Positions 25,285 through 34,394 of a DNA stretch of 64,000 nucleotides are shown one piece after another. The stretch's first letter is position 1. Each line of letters starts with the position of its first letter. The notes beneath the pieces are model-generated. The model saw nothing but the letters and a program-made list of their open reading frames with translations. It did no database searches and had not been told where the DNA came from. Made by a program: the position numbers and the translations under genes. Source of the DNA: Oceanobacillus sojae (lineage in GTDB: Bacteria > Bacillota > Bacilli > Bacillales > Amphibacillaceae); the NCBI RefSeq assembly GCF_900162665.1, contig NZ_LT727809.1, positions 641,229-705,228 of the forward strand. The letters run 5' to 3'.

Positions 25285-26739
25285 ATGAACTTTAAACTGG
25301 ATCGTTCAGACAAAACACCACTGTACAAACAAATAGCAGCTTATATTGAAAACGGAATTTCTACAGGTGAATTTTCTCCGGACACTGCGCTGCCTTCAGA
25401 ACGCCACCTGGCGAAAGAGCTCCAGGTTAACCGCAGTACAGTAGTAGCCGCTTATGATGAACTGCAATCGATAGGCATTGTCGAAAGAAGAAAAGGCAGC
25501 GGAACACATATTAGTACAGATATTTGGGGGATTTCCGATAAAAGAATTCCTAACTGGGGAAGGTATGTGGAGGATGGTTCGTTTCTTCCTAATCTGCCAT
25601 TAGTTCAAAAAATACGGACAGAAACCCAAAACAATGACATGATAAATATGGCAAGCGGGGAATTAGCAGCCGACTTATTCCCTGCAGAGCAGTTTCATTC
25701 TATTTTTAAAGAGAAGCCTTTTACAGAGCATCTGGGTTATGATCATCCTCAAGGAAATATCCGCTTGCGGGAAACTATTTCCAATCACCTTTATGGATAT
25801 AAAGGCATATCGAATGATGCAGAATCTATCCTGATTACATCCGGAGCGCAGCAGGCACTTCACTTAATCGTACAATGTTTACTGAAGCCGGGAGATGCAG
25901 TAGCAATAGAGGACCCATCTTATGCATACTCATTGCCTTTATTTAAATCAGCAGGTTTACGTTCCTATTTATTAAAAAGCGATAAAAATGGAATTAACCC
26001 CGATGATTTAATTGAATTGCATAGAAAGCATCGTATCCGGATGGTATTTATCAATCCTGATTTTCAAAACCCGACCGGTGTACAGATGCCATTAAGCAGG
26101 CGAAAAAGAATATTAGAGATTTCATCTGATTATGGTATCCCTATTGTAGAGGATGATCCATACAGTATTACGGCGTTTAATGGAAATATAGCTTCTTCTT
26201 TAAAACGAATGGATTATAACGGAAATGTATTATATATCAGTTCCTTGTCCAAAATTGTTGCTTCCGGATTACGGATCGGCTGGATTGTTGGACCGAAAAA
26301 AGTAATCCAGCGTTTAGCCGATGCAAAGCAGCAGATTGATTTCGGACACAGCATTTTTCCACAATGGGTTGCAAATGAATTTATCGGTTCTCCGCAATTT
26401 GATGAGCATATTCATAAGGTGAGACAGCAGCTGGAAGCACGCAGAAAGCAATTATCAAAAGCGCTTATTCATTTTTTAGGAGACAAGGTGGAATTTATGG
26501 AGCCACACGGCGGGATTCATTTATGGTGTAAACTGAAAGAACCAGTCGATGAATTTCAATTGTTGAACGAATCTCTGAAGAGAGGACTTGCTTTTGTTCC
26601 CGGTTCTATTTTTGGTGAAAGTAAAGGATTTGTCCGTTTTACTTATGGCAGAAGTACCCCTCCAGATATTTGGGAAGGAATATCCAGATTTTCGGAAGCT
26701 CTTCAGCATTTGCATAAAAATAACCTATCCAATTCGTGA
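25285..26739 (+). CDS. MocR-type (GntR-HTH plus aminotransferase-like) transcription regulator
   Basis: A ~484-residue regulator. The N-terminal GntR winged helix (about residues 5-70: PLYKQIAAYIENGI, LPSERHLAKELQVNRSTV) is joined to a class I aminotransferase-like domain. The PLP lysine is in SSLSKIVASGLRIGW. MocR proteins such as PdxR and GabR use this domain as a sensor. The start at 25285 is favoured by GAGG 7 bases upstream; ATG at 25279 is in frame. No pdx or gab genes adjoin it, so its target is unknown. Its stop codon lies in the loop of its own terminator. Confidence 0.87.
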   Translation: MNFKLDRSDKTPLYKQIAAYIENGISTGEFSPDTALPSERHLAKELQVNRSTVVAAYDELQSIGIVERRKGSGTHISTDIWGISDKRIPNWGRYVEDGSFLPNLPLVQKIRTETQNNDMINMASGELAADLFPAEQFHSIFKEKPFTEHLGYDHPQGNIRLRETISNHLYGYKGISNDAESILITSGAQQALHLIVQCLLKPGDAVAIEDPSYAYSLPLFKSAGLRSYLLKSDKNGINPDDLIELHRKHRIRMVFINPDFQNPTGVQMPLSRRKRILEISSDYGIPIVEDDPYSITAFNGNIASSLKRMDYNGNVLYISSLSKIVASGLRIGWIVGPKKVIQRLADAKQQIDFGHSIFPQWVANEFIGSPQFDEHIHKVRQQLEARRKQLSKALIHFLGDKVEFMEPHGGIHLWCKLKEPVDEFQLLNESLKRGLAFVPGSIFGESKGFVRFTYGRSTPPDIWEGISRFSEALQHLHKNNLSNS

Positions 26740-26758
26740 AGTGGATGGGCTATTTTTA
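26719..26758 (+). terminator. Terminator overlapping the end of the MocR-like gene
   Basis: AATAACCTATCCA pairs with TGGATGGGCTATT (one mismatch) and TTTTAT follows. The coding sequence ends in the loop. Confidence 0.75.
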
Positions 26759-26891
26759 TGCAAATTGGATGGCATTATTTTTCGGATATACGATATAATT
26801 AAAGTTAGGATAAATTTGAATTTTATCAGCAAGTAACGCTGTATTTTATTAAATCGGGAAATGCAGTTTATTAGGGAGTTGGAATTTAGAA

Positions 26892-27341
26892 ATGACATGG
26901 ACTTTTGTATTAATCATCATAGCAGGAATTATAGTGAAATTTTTAACCAGTCCTCCAAGTGCTTTGGTTGGATGGTTCTTAGATAAATGTGAGTTACATC
27001 CAAAAATCGACGCAGCAGACAGTACCGTACTTTTTGATGGAGAATACCTGGATGAAGATGAAAAAAGCAGGTTTATCGATTCTTTTAATAAGGCCCAATT
27101 CTTAAACAAGAATCATATCTTTCCTGGAAAGGAAGAATTATTTCTCCATCCTGAAACAAATAGTACACCATATATTGTTCATTTTAAAAAGAAAAAGAAA
27201 GAAATGACGTTTCATGTTTTCAGCTATGACAATCATGTAGATGTAGTAAAACAATGGAAGAAAAAAATGGCTTCCTACACACTTAATTCCGAGTATCTGC
27301 AACAGACTGTCTTGACGGGCAGCAAGCCGCACAATGTCTGA
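26892..27341 (+). CDS. yfmQ: YfmQ-family protein
   Basis: A 149-residue protein with one N-terminal membrane helix and a conserved soluble part. The pattern (opening MTW, FPGKEELFLHPE, YDNHVDVVKQWKKKM, a late TGS) matches B. subtilis YfmQ (PF10787), whose function is unknown. A weak GGGAGTTGG site precedes ATG. A 62-residue membrane protein follows 58 bases downstream. Confidence 0.8.
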   Translation: MTWTFVLIIIAGIIVKFLTSPPSALVGWFLDKCELHPKIDAADSTVLFDGEYLDEDEKSRFIDSFNKAQFLNKNHIFPGKEELFLHPETNSTPYIVHFKKKKKEMTFHVFSYDNHVDVVKQWKKKMASYTLNSEYLQQTVLTGSKPHNV

Positions 27342-27399
27342 GACTGCGTGAATAAAGCTGTATGAACTATTTAGATTTTTGAAAGGTGGGGAATGGAAC

Positions 27400-27588
27400 A
27401 TGATGAACGTCCTGATTATAGTGGTTATTGTTGTATGTATTCTTGCATTGATTGGAACACTTCTTGTCACAAGAATGCTTGATGACAATTATGAACGAAA
27501 GAAAAGCTTCTCAAGTCTCTCTTATATTTATTTTCTTGGTTTGCCTGCGATTATTTTAGCTTCAGTTCTTATATGGGTTCTTATCTAG
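27400..27588 (+). CDS. Small membrane protein downstream of yfmQ
   Basis: A 62-residue protein with two membrane helices (about residues 2-22 and 42-61) separated by a charged loop DDNYERKKSF. ATG at 27400 lies about 9 bases after GGTGGGG. Ends at a strong terminator. Likely transcribed with yfmQ. No named family recognised. Confidence 0.55.
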   Translation: MMNVLIIVVIVVCILALIGTLLVTRMLDDNYERKKSFSSLSYIYFLGLPAIILASVLIWVLI

Positions 27589-27622
27589 TACCTTACTTGT
27601 AGTTTCAGATTGGATGTATACT

Positions 27623-27668
27623 TAGCAATAGAACTTCCTATTTAATAGAAGTTCTATTGCTATTTTAT
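27623..27668 (+). terminator. Intrinsic terminator after the yfmQ unit
   Basis: A 15-bp perfect stem (27623-27637 with 27648-27662) with a 10-base loop is followed by TTTTATT. Confidence 0.88.
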
Positions 27669-28074
27669 TGACTTCTTCGCAAATACTTTCTCTCACTAAC
27701 ATAAGAGTAAACGTTATTTTTTCGGGTAATCGGATAGTAGTGTGGAATACATTAATATGCACTTATCACGTTTCCTTATATAAATGTAGCTACTATATAT
27801 TCAGTTTCTTGGATTGTCTTTAAAAAAGCTTTTTTGTGGATTAACTATTTGACAGCTTATTCCAAGGTTTGAATTTTTATTAATAAATAGGAAATCTATA
27901 TTCAGGTGAAAAGGCTTGGAAGTTAGATTGGAAGATTACTCCCTTTTGTTAATTTCAGTGTATAGTAATGTTTATTATGCTGACACTTATTTTGTGTATC
28001 AAAAGTTTATGGTAAGACTAGCATTCCTATTTGGAGCTCAAATAGGATAGTGCATAAAATTTACTTCGATGCGG

Positions 28075-28134
28075 TTGCATTAATGTGTGTATTTAGTTAT
28101 AGTATTCTTATAATAAACACTTTAGATATCTAAA
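28075..28134 (+). promoter_or_regulatory. Promoter and likely operator of the MarR-CPBP unit
   Basis: TTGCAT (28075-28080), 17 bp, then TATAGT (28098-28103) form a sigma-A type promoter. A 14-bp perfect palindrome TTTAGATATCTAAA (28121-28134) sits around or just after the start of transcription, as expected for MarR autorepression. The rest of the 27669-28155 gap shows no gene. Confidence 0.5.
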
Positions 28135-28167
28135 ATATTTACACATCTAAATGGAATGAGGGGTTTT

Positions 28168-28617
28168 ATGCTAGAGAAGCGAATGAATGGGATTTTTCAA
28201 ACATTAGATCAGATAAACTACGCATTGTTACATCACTACGATGAAGTGCTTGAACATAAATTAACACCGAAGCAATCCTTAATTATCGAGCATGTCCAGC
28301 AGCATAATACATTAACAGTCAGTGAACTGGCTGAAAAGATGAATGTGACTGCAGGTGCAGTTAGCCAGTTGTTAAATAAATTAGAGAAAGAGCATTATAT
28401 CGAGCGATCCATTAATCCTAACTCAAGACGTGAAATCGTCGTAACACTTGGCTTGAAAGGTAAAGAACTTTATGAATTATATGCAAAAGTAGACGAGCAA
28501 ATTGTATCAACATACTATGCTAAGCTAGATGACGAAGTAATTAATCAATTGGAACAGGCAGTGAACAAGATCTATAAGGTCATTTTGGAAGAACAAATGA
28601 AAGCAAAAGGAGAGTAG
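28168..28617 (+). CDS. MarR-family transcription regulator
   Basis: A 149-residue winged-helix regulator (LTVSELAEKMNVTAGAVSQLLNKLEKEHYIERS, given here in part as the DNA-reading core near residues 50-80, ends with the wing NSRREIVV). ATG at 28168 is preferred: the upstream in-frame ATG at 28156 overlaps the ribosome site GAGGGG. It is followed 5 bases later by a CPBP protease gene and is probably its repressor. Confidence 0.85.
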   Translation: MLEKRMNGIFQTLDQINYALLHHYDEVLEHKLTPKQSLIIEHVQQHNTLTVSELAEKMNVTAGAVSQLLNKLEKEHYIERSINPNSRREIVVTLGLKGKELYELYAKVDEQIVSTYYAKLDDEVINQLEQAVNKIYKVILEEQMKAKGE

Positions 28618-28622
28618 TCCCC

Positions 28623-29330
28623 ATGAATTGGACTTATTTAGTTATTGTTTTTATCATTTGTATACCAGGCATTTATTTTATGTATCATTCGGAAAAAATA
28701 CATATAAAAGAGGATGATGTGACAGATGGGCAACGATTAATTGCACATGGCTTAACAGCACTTATATTTTCAGCGATGGGCGCTTATTTTGTTCCTAAGA
28801 TTCATGTTGTTCAACAAATAGAAATTAGTCAGATTTTATTATATGGTGTAGGTCTAGGTGTTATCTGTTCTCTTAGCCATTTGTTATTTTATTATCTGTA
28901 TTTAGTGCCAAGATTGACAAAAACAGATTATATGGAAATTGAAACGCACTATGTAAATACAGGTATTTTAAGTCGTGTATTTTATGGTGGAGTTATAGAA
29001 GAAGTTATGTTTCGATGGGGCTTGCTTAGCTTATTTATTTGGTTATTTCAACTAATGAATATGGGTGATCGTGTTAGTACATTGTTTGCAATTTTCATTT
29101 CAAGTGTCTTATTTGCCGCTGTTCATTTACCATCTATTAAACTTGTGATCTCGCAACCAAAACCTCTTCTGTATGTGTATACGATTATTGCTAACATTTG
29201 GGTTGGTTTTTTCGCCGGGTTAGCCTTCATTCAAGGGGGATTATTAGCAGCTATATTTGTCCACATGCTTTTCCATTTAATATGGTGGCCAATTCAAAAT
29301 CGTGAATATGTTAAGTTACATAGTAAATAA
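28623..29330 (+). CDS. CPBP-family intramembrane glutamic endopeptidase
   Basis: A 235-residue protein with about seven membrane helices and the CAAX/CPBP motifs EEVMFR (Glu126, Glu127, Arg131), FAAVH (His168) and HMLFH (His214, His218). Known members process peptides or confer bacteriocin self-immunity. It is translationally close to the MarR gene. AGGAGAG lies upstream. Confidence 0.85.
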   Translation: MNWTYLVIVFIICIPGIYFMYHSEKIHIKEDDVTDGQRLIAHGLTALIFSAMGAYFVPKIHVVQQIEISQILLYGVGLGVICSLSHLLFYYLYLVPRLTKTDYMEIETHYVNTGILSRVFYGGVIEEVMFRWGLLSLFIWLFQLMNMGDRVSTLFAIFISSVLFAAVHLPSIKLVISQPKPLLYVYTIIANIWVGFFAGLAFIQGGLLAAIFVHMLFHLIWWPIQNREYVKLHSK

Positions 29331-29466
29331 AGGTAAAACAAACTAAGAAACGAAAAATCACCCAGACGTTAAAACAAGAAAGGCAATGGTATAGATCGAT
29401 TTGTTCAACCTGTCTAATCTTAAAGTAAAGGACATGAAGGAATTTGAAGACGATTACCCGTTTTTT

Positions 29467-29856
29467 CTAATATTGAAGGTTTTCTTTATTGAAAAATACT
29501 TTTTTTACATAAATTGTATAAGTTAAAACAACCATTGAAAAAATCATATTACCAATATACAGCTGGTCAAATGGATTGCTTATGAGCAGAGAGCTGATTA
29601 CTCCGAAAACAGCTGAATAAGTTATCATCGTCCAAAAACCCCACTTCTTCATGCAGAAATAACCATAGATCATCACTAATGAAAATAAAGCTACGATAAC
29701 TCTTGTTAAACGTTCAGACATATTTGGAAGTCCAAATCGCTCGGCTATACCAATCGAATTAGCACCAGCATCATAAAAAATAGCTGTAAATAATAAAACG
29801 GCCGCGCCAAAGATGTAGAAATAACTTATTAATGTAACACCTAAAGGTCTGTTCAT
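29467..29856 (-). CDS. Small four-helix membrane protein
   Basis: A 129-residue membrane protein with four hydrophobic segments. The motif MKKWGFW after helix 2 is common in small uncharacterised membrane proteins. The start is taken as ATG at 29856, 7 bases after GGGGGG; the longer ATG at 29871 lies upstream of that site. No partner gene is evident. Confidence 0.6.
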   Translation of the reverse strand: MNRPLGVTLISYFYIFGAAVLLFTAIFYDAGANSIGIAERFGLPNMSERLTRVIVALFSLVMIYGYFCMKKWGFWTMITYSAVFGVISSLLISNPFDQLYIGNMIFSMVVLTYTIYVKKVFFNKENLQY

Positions 29857-29951
29857 TGCTGCGCCCCCCATACATCGACTTTAAAGAAGTACTGTCATTC
29901 TTATGTATCTTTAGTTAAAAGGATGCTTATTTTACAAAGTTAGATAATTTT

Positions 29952-29970
29952 AGTGTATCATAGGTTTCTG
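29952..29970 (+). repeat. Copy 1 of a 19-bp dispersed repeat
   Basis: AGTGTATCATAGGTTTCTG is exactly repeated at 55892-55910, and the flanks are also partly alike for about 20 bases on each side. Both copies lie in intergenic DNA and in the same orientation. Confidence 0.6.
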
Positions 29971-30163
29971 TGTTTGTATCCGTTTTATTTAAAAGCCTGC
30001 TTCCATTTTGGCGCTGGCTGACAATACATTCCCCGTTAAGGATATCTTTCTGATTTTTAGAAAGTGCTGAAACAATAAATTCATACCATTTGAGAGTTGC
30101 TTATATAAGCGATTATTCGCTATCATAATAGAATAAACAGAGTGAAAGTGAGAGGAATAAAAA

Positions 30164-31138
30164 ATGCGTAAACTAAATATTGCTAATCTGGATACACCAA
30201 TAAAAAAGCTGGAAAAACTAAGCGATCAGCTGGGAAAAAATATCTTTGTTAAACGCGATGATTTTACGGGTATTGAGGTCTCAGGCAACAAAGTAAGAAA
30301 GCTGGAGTATATCATCGCCTATGCGCTGGATAATGGCTATGATACCATTATCACAACAGGCGCTGTTCAATCAAACCATGCCCGGGCAACTGCTGCTGTC
30401 TGTGCGATGATGGACTTAGAGTGCCATTTGGTACTTAGAGGCGAAGTAAAGGAATATGAAGGAAATCTATTCCAGGACGATATGCTTGGAGCGAATGTAA
30501 ATATTATTCCACCCAGTGCATCAAGGGAAGAGGCGATGGAGGAGCTGAAGCAAAAGCTGGAAGCTCAACAGAAAAAGGTATTGACTATTCCGGTTGGCGC
30601 ATCCAATGCAATTGGTTCTTACGGTTATATTAATTGTTACAATGAAATTATAAAGCAGGAAGTAGAGATGGGTATTCATTTTGATTCTATCAACCTCGCA
30701 ATCGGATCTGGCGGAACATATGCAGGACTCTGGTATGCAAATGAGGAAGCAGATATCAGAAAGAAAATCATTGGCTATTCTGTTGACCAGATAGCAGAGG
30801 TCTTCAAAGAAGATGTCATGAAAATTGTAAATGATTTGGAAGACACTAACCATCATTTTGATTCTATTACCATTAATGACAGCTATATTGGACTTGGCTA
30901 CGGCCAAGCAACAGATGAAGAACTGGCATTTTATATGGACGTTGCTAAAAGTGAGGGAATTATTCTTGACCCGGTTTATACAGGAAAGGCTTTTAAAGGA
31001 TTAATAACTGAAATAAAAAATGGAAATTATGATGACCAGGAAAACATTCTTTTCATCCATACCGGAGGGCAGCAAGGGTATACAAAAGAGATGAGAGAGA
31101 GAATAAAGGGCGTTTTAAGAAAGAATGACAGGGCGTAA
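30164..31138 (+). CDS. D-cysteine desulfhydrase / ACC-deaminase-family PLP enzyme
   Basis: A 324-residue type II PLP enzyme. The PLP lysine is Lys43 in EVSGNKVRKLEY, with TTGAVQSNHARATAA for the substrate carboxylate and a Gly-rich SGGTYAG phosphate loop. Bacterial members usually desulfurate D-cysteine; true ACC deaminase activity is rarer and needs residues I cannot verify here. GAGAGGAA lies upstream. Terminator follows. Confidence 0.82.
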   Translation: MRKLNIANLDTPIKKLEKLSDQLGKNIFVKRDDFTGIEVSGNKVRKLEYIIAYALDNGYDTIITTGAVQSNHARATAAVCAMMDLECHLVLRGEVKEYEGNLFQDDMLGANVNIIPPSASREEAMEELKQKLEAQQKKVLTIPVGASNAIGSYGYINCYNEIIKQEVEMGIHFDSINLAIGSGGTYAGLWYANEEADIRKKIIGYSVDQIAEVFKEDVMKIVNDLEDTNHHFDSITINDSYIGLGYGQATDEELAFYMDVAKSEGIILDPVYTGKAFKGLITEIKNGNYDDQENILFIHTGGQQGYTKEMRERIKGVLRKNDRA

Positions 31139-31169
31139 TTTTTATTTAAAGCTATGATAGTGCACATAT

Positions 31170-31217
31170 AAAAAGACAAGGGGATATTGTAAAAACAGTA
31201 TTTCTTTGTCTTTTTAC
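31170..31217 (+). terminator. Terminator after the desulfhydrase-like gene
   Basis: AAAAAGACAA pairs with TTGTCTTTTT (31170-31179 with 31206-31215), so the right arm supplies the T-run. Confidence 0.7.
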
Positions 31218-31348
31218 ATAAATGTGATGAAGGCACAATTATCTTGAAAATCCGGTGATTTACAGCGGTTATACCACTCACTTGGTGTACAATAGACGCT
31301 AGCATGCTGAAACTGACAGGCAGGTCTTGAAGATGGAGGTAAAATAAA

Positions 31349-32266
31349 TTGGGAACTTGGAAAGAAAATAAACAAGGCATTTTAATCAAAACACCGGAAC
31401 TATTTGATTTTAAGACAAATTTAAATTATTTACAGAGAAACCCCAATGAATGCATGTATGAGGTAGAAGAAGATAAAATTACACGTGTGATTGAAATAAA
31501 TCATTTGCGTACATTAGTACGTATAAGTGAATCTGACAGCGAATATTTGGCTGTGGAGCTTCTAGCCGGGGCGAAGCTGGAATCAATGGAAGACAAGAAG
31601 GCAATTGTACGCTATGTTGAAGAGTGGTTTGATTTTGAAACCGATCTTACACCTTTTTATAAAATGGGAAGTGAGGATCCATTGCTGAAGCAGGCCATTG
31701 AAAGATTTTATGGTCTCCGAATTATAGGATTACATGATTTATTCGAAGCCCTGTGCTGGGGAGTTTTGGGGCAACAGATTAACCTGACATTTGCGTATAC
31801 ATTAAAACGTCAACTTGTTGAAAAATTTGGTGAGACCTTGGAGTATGATGGAAAAAACTACTGGATTTTCCCTTCATTTGATAAAATTTCTGGATTAAGC
31901 CCTGAAGATATGTCTGACATTAAAATGACAAAAAAGAAAAGAGAATATATTATCGGTATCGCTGAGTTGATGGCAAAGGGAGATTTAACAAAAGAAAAAT
32001 TGTTGTACTTAGGTGATTTGAAGCAAGCTGAAAGGGAGTTGACCCGAATCCGGGGCATCGGGCCATGGACTGCTAATTATGTGTTAATGCGCTGTCTGCG
32101 CTATCCGGATGCTTTTCCTATTGACGATGCAGGATTGATCAATGCGATTAAACTGGTAACGGGAATGGAGCGGAAACCAACAAAGGAAGAGATTAGAGAA
32201 TTGGCATCAGCATGGAAAAGATGGGAGTCCTACGCTACATTTTATTTATGGAGAATGTTGTATTGA
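31349..32266 (+). CDS. DNA-3-methyladenine glycosylase, AlkA-like
   Basis: A 305-residue HhH-GPD glycosylase. The helix-hairpin-helix is LTRIRGIGPWTANYVLMR (near residues 228-245), followed by the catalytic Asp in FPIDDAG. The N-terminal ~100 residues form the AlkA_N-like beta domain and CWGVLGQQINL marks the core helix. It should remove alkylated bases. The start is TTG at 31349 with GGAGGT 9 bases upstream. The B. subtilis relative is YfjP. Confidence 0.85.
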   Translation: MGTWKENKQGILIKTPELFDFKTNLNYLQRNPNECMYEVEEDKITRVIEINHLRTLVRISESDSEYLAVELLAGAKLESMEDKKAIVRYVEEWFDFETDLTPFYKMGSEDPLLKQAIERFYGLRIIGLHDLFEALCWGVLGQQINLTFAYTLKRQLVEKFGETLEYDGKNYWIFPSFDKISGLSPEDMSDIKMTKKKREYIIGIAELMAKGDLTKEKLLYLGDLKQAERELTRIRGIGPWTANYVLMRCLRYPDAFPIDDAGLINAIKLVTGMERKPTKEEIRELASAWKRWESYATFYLWRMLY

Positions 32267-32280
32267 ACAGTATAAGCTGA

Positions 32281-32475
32281 TTAATACGTATTTATTATGG
32301 GAAGCAGGATGAGTCTTTATATAAAGAAAGTGCAGATTATATCTATTGAAATGTGTCTTCTCAAAATAAAATTGTGAAAGGATATTCCAATTCAAGACAT
32401 ATAATGCTGGCAGATAAGGATCAGGAACAAATTCAAGCTGATATTTTACTGTTTTTGAATAATTTAAAATGGTGA
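32281..32475 (+). pseudogene. Carboxylesterase remnant (C-terminal end, with internal stop)
   Basis: Reading phase 32281 gives an alpha/beta-hydrolase tail: IYYGKQDESLYKESADYIY, an in-frame TGA at 32347, then NVSSQNKIVKGYSNSRHIML...FLNNLKW and a normal stop. The Asp of the triad (GKQDE) and the catalytic His (SRHIML) are both visible and correctly spaced for the Est30/YvaK carboxylesterase family. The N-terminal ~180 residues, including the nucleophile Ser, are absent. It is a decayed gene. Confidence 0.7.
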
Positions 32476-32676
32476 TAGAAATCGATTAAAGAAATTCTCC
32501 TTTCCAAATAGAATCTGAAAATAAACCGATCAAGATCAGGGGAGCTAATTTCCTGTTTCATCCAGACGTCTCATTTAATGCAATAAAAATAAAAAAACTA
32601 CTGAATCAAGCTTTGCCAGGATAGAATCCTATATTAATGGAATGAATTATTAACTCTCTGGAATTTTAGATGCAAA

Positions 32677-33141
32677 CTATAGTGTTTTTCCTTTTTTCTT
32701 AACATCTGCATCAAGACCTGCCCCGATGGCAACTCCAATACCTAAGCCAATTGGCAAACCTAATGCAAGATTATCGAATAACAGCCCAAAAATGAGACCT
32801 ATGCTTAATCCCAAGGACATATATATGCTCAAATAATAATCTTTCGAGACTAATTTATGCTCTTTCAGAAGATGAGCACTAATATTTTCAAGCTTCTGGC
32901 TGTGCTGCTTAAAATCATTTTTGGTAAGTTGATCTGACTTATCTGTCAGTTCTGTTATATGTTTTTCAAAATCAATAAAGTACTGGTAACATTTTTCGCA
33001 TTCGGACGAGAGTTTATGTAACCTTTGAACCAGCCGGTTACATTTATCCAATTCCAGTTTTGCGGCAATTTTTTCCCCCAGGCTGTTTCTTAGATCCTCA
33101 ATTTTAGTGGTAAGCTTATCAGCTCGTTGACTTACCATCAT
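32677..33141 (-). CDS. Hypothetical coiled-coil protein with glycine-zipper membrane hairpin
   Basis: A 154-residue protein. The first ~105 residues are charged, heptad-like helices (two cysteines in CEKC at about 48-51). Two membrane helices rich in small residues follow (about 108-122 and 126-144, GLPIGLGIGVAIGAG). There is no signal peptide. GGGAGG lies 6 bases before ATG. No family recognised. Possibly a membrane-associated stress protein. Confidence 0.55.
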   Translation of the reverse strand: MMVSQRADKLTTKIEDLRNSLGEKIAAKLELDKCNRLVQRLHKLSSECEKCYQYFIDFEKHITELTDKSDQLTKNDFKQHSQKLENISAHLLKEHKLVSKDYYLSIYMSLGLSIGLIFGLLFDNLALGLPIGLGIGVAIGAGLDADVKKKGKTL

Positions 33142-33422
33142 AGGTAACCTCCCTCACATTTTGCCCGTATTTTAAATAAGAAATCCTCAGATTCTATGTC
33201 GGCTTTTCTATTACAGAAGCGCATTATTTTATACAATTATATGCAAAGGAAGTAAATGATGCAAATTTATTTTAAAATTTTGACTATATGTGAATTATAA
33301 TTTTTTATGTAAGAAATAAGTGATAGAATAGATTTCATAAAGAAAATTTATTTAAGATAAAAATAAAAATACTTCTTCAAAATGAACACGTTAACATAAA
33401 CACAAAAGGAGAGAAATCAAAA

Positions 33423-34373
33423 ATGTATGAAAAAATAGTAGAAGCAGCCAAACGGATAGAAGGTATTGCACATAAAACGCCAGTTCTCACTTCCACACTC
33501 CTGAATGAATTAACCGGAAACCAAATTTTTCTTAAATGTGAAAATTTCCAGCGGATGGGTGCTTTTAAATTCCGTGGTGCCTATAATACCATCAGCTCCC
33601 TTTCGCAGGAAGAGAAGAATAAGGGGGTAATTGCTTATTCCTCTGGAAATCATGCAATGGCTACCGCTTTGACCTGCAAAATACTTGATATACCTGCTAC
33701 GGTCGTCATGCCGGAGGATGCCCCACAGGTTAAAACGGCAGCTGTCAGAGATTATGGCGCAACTATAGTAACATATAATCGCGGGACAGAATCCAGGGAA
33801 GAAATAGCTCAAGGGCTGATAGATGAATTTGGCTATACGTTAATCCGGCCTTTTGACGCAGAGTCCATTATAGCCGGACAAGGTACCGTTGCTAAAGAGC
33901 TCATAGAAGAGGTAGGCGAGCTGGATTATCTGCTGGTCCCTTGTGGTGGTGGCGGACTGTTAAGTGGCTGCGCAATTTCTGCAAAACATCTGTTGCCTGA
34001 AAGTAAGGTAATAGGAGTTGAACCTGCTGTATCTGACGATGCCACGAGGTCATTCAGGGCTGGAAAATTACAATCCATTGAGAATCCAAACTCCATAGCT
34101 GACGGGTTAAACTCGCCTTCATTAGGGAAAATAACCTTTCCTTTCATTAAGGAAAATGTTGATGATTTTATAACGGTTTCCGAAGAGGAGATAAAAGCTG
34201 CGATGTACTTTCTTTGGACGAGATTAAAAATTGTTGTCGAACCATCTGGAGCTGTCGCTTTAGCAGCATATAAGAAACTTCCTGTTAAAGGGAAGAGAAT
34301 GGGCGTTGTTTTAAGCGGAGGAAATGTTGATGTCAGGAAAGCCGGAGACTTATTTAAGGATATCAGAGACTAA
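33423..34373 (+). CDS. Threonine/serine dehydratase-like PLP enzyme
   Basis: A 316-residue fold type II enzyme without an ACT regulatory domain. Lys49 in GAFKFRGA binds PLP, SSGNHA (residues 73-78) is the substrate loop, and CGGGGL is the phosphate loop. The size matches catabolic threonine dehydratase (TdcB), serine racemase or hydroxyaspartate ammonia-lyase. The exact reaction is not decided by sequence. It overlaps closely with the TatD-like gene downstream. Confidence 0.85.
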   Translation: MYEKIVEAAKRIEGIAHKTPVLTSTLLNELTGNQIFLKCENFQRMGAFKFRGAYNTISSLSQEEKNKGVIAYSSGNHAMATALTCKILDIPATVVMPEDAPQVKTAAVRDYGATIVTYNRGTESREEIAQGLIDEFGYTLIRPFDAESIIAGQGTVAKELIEEVGELDYLLVPCGGGGLLSGCAISAKHLLPESKVIGVEPAVSDDATRSFRAGKLQSIENPNSIADGLNSPSLGKITFPFIKENVDDFITVSEEEIKAAMYFLWTRLKIVVEPSGAVALAAYKKLPVKGKRMGVVLSGGNVDVRKAGDLFKDIRD

Positions 34374-34394
34374 TTGGATGGAGAGGTGCGCAGG

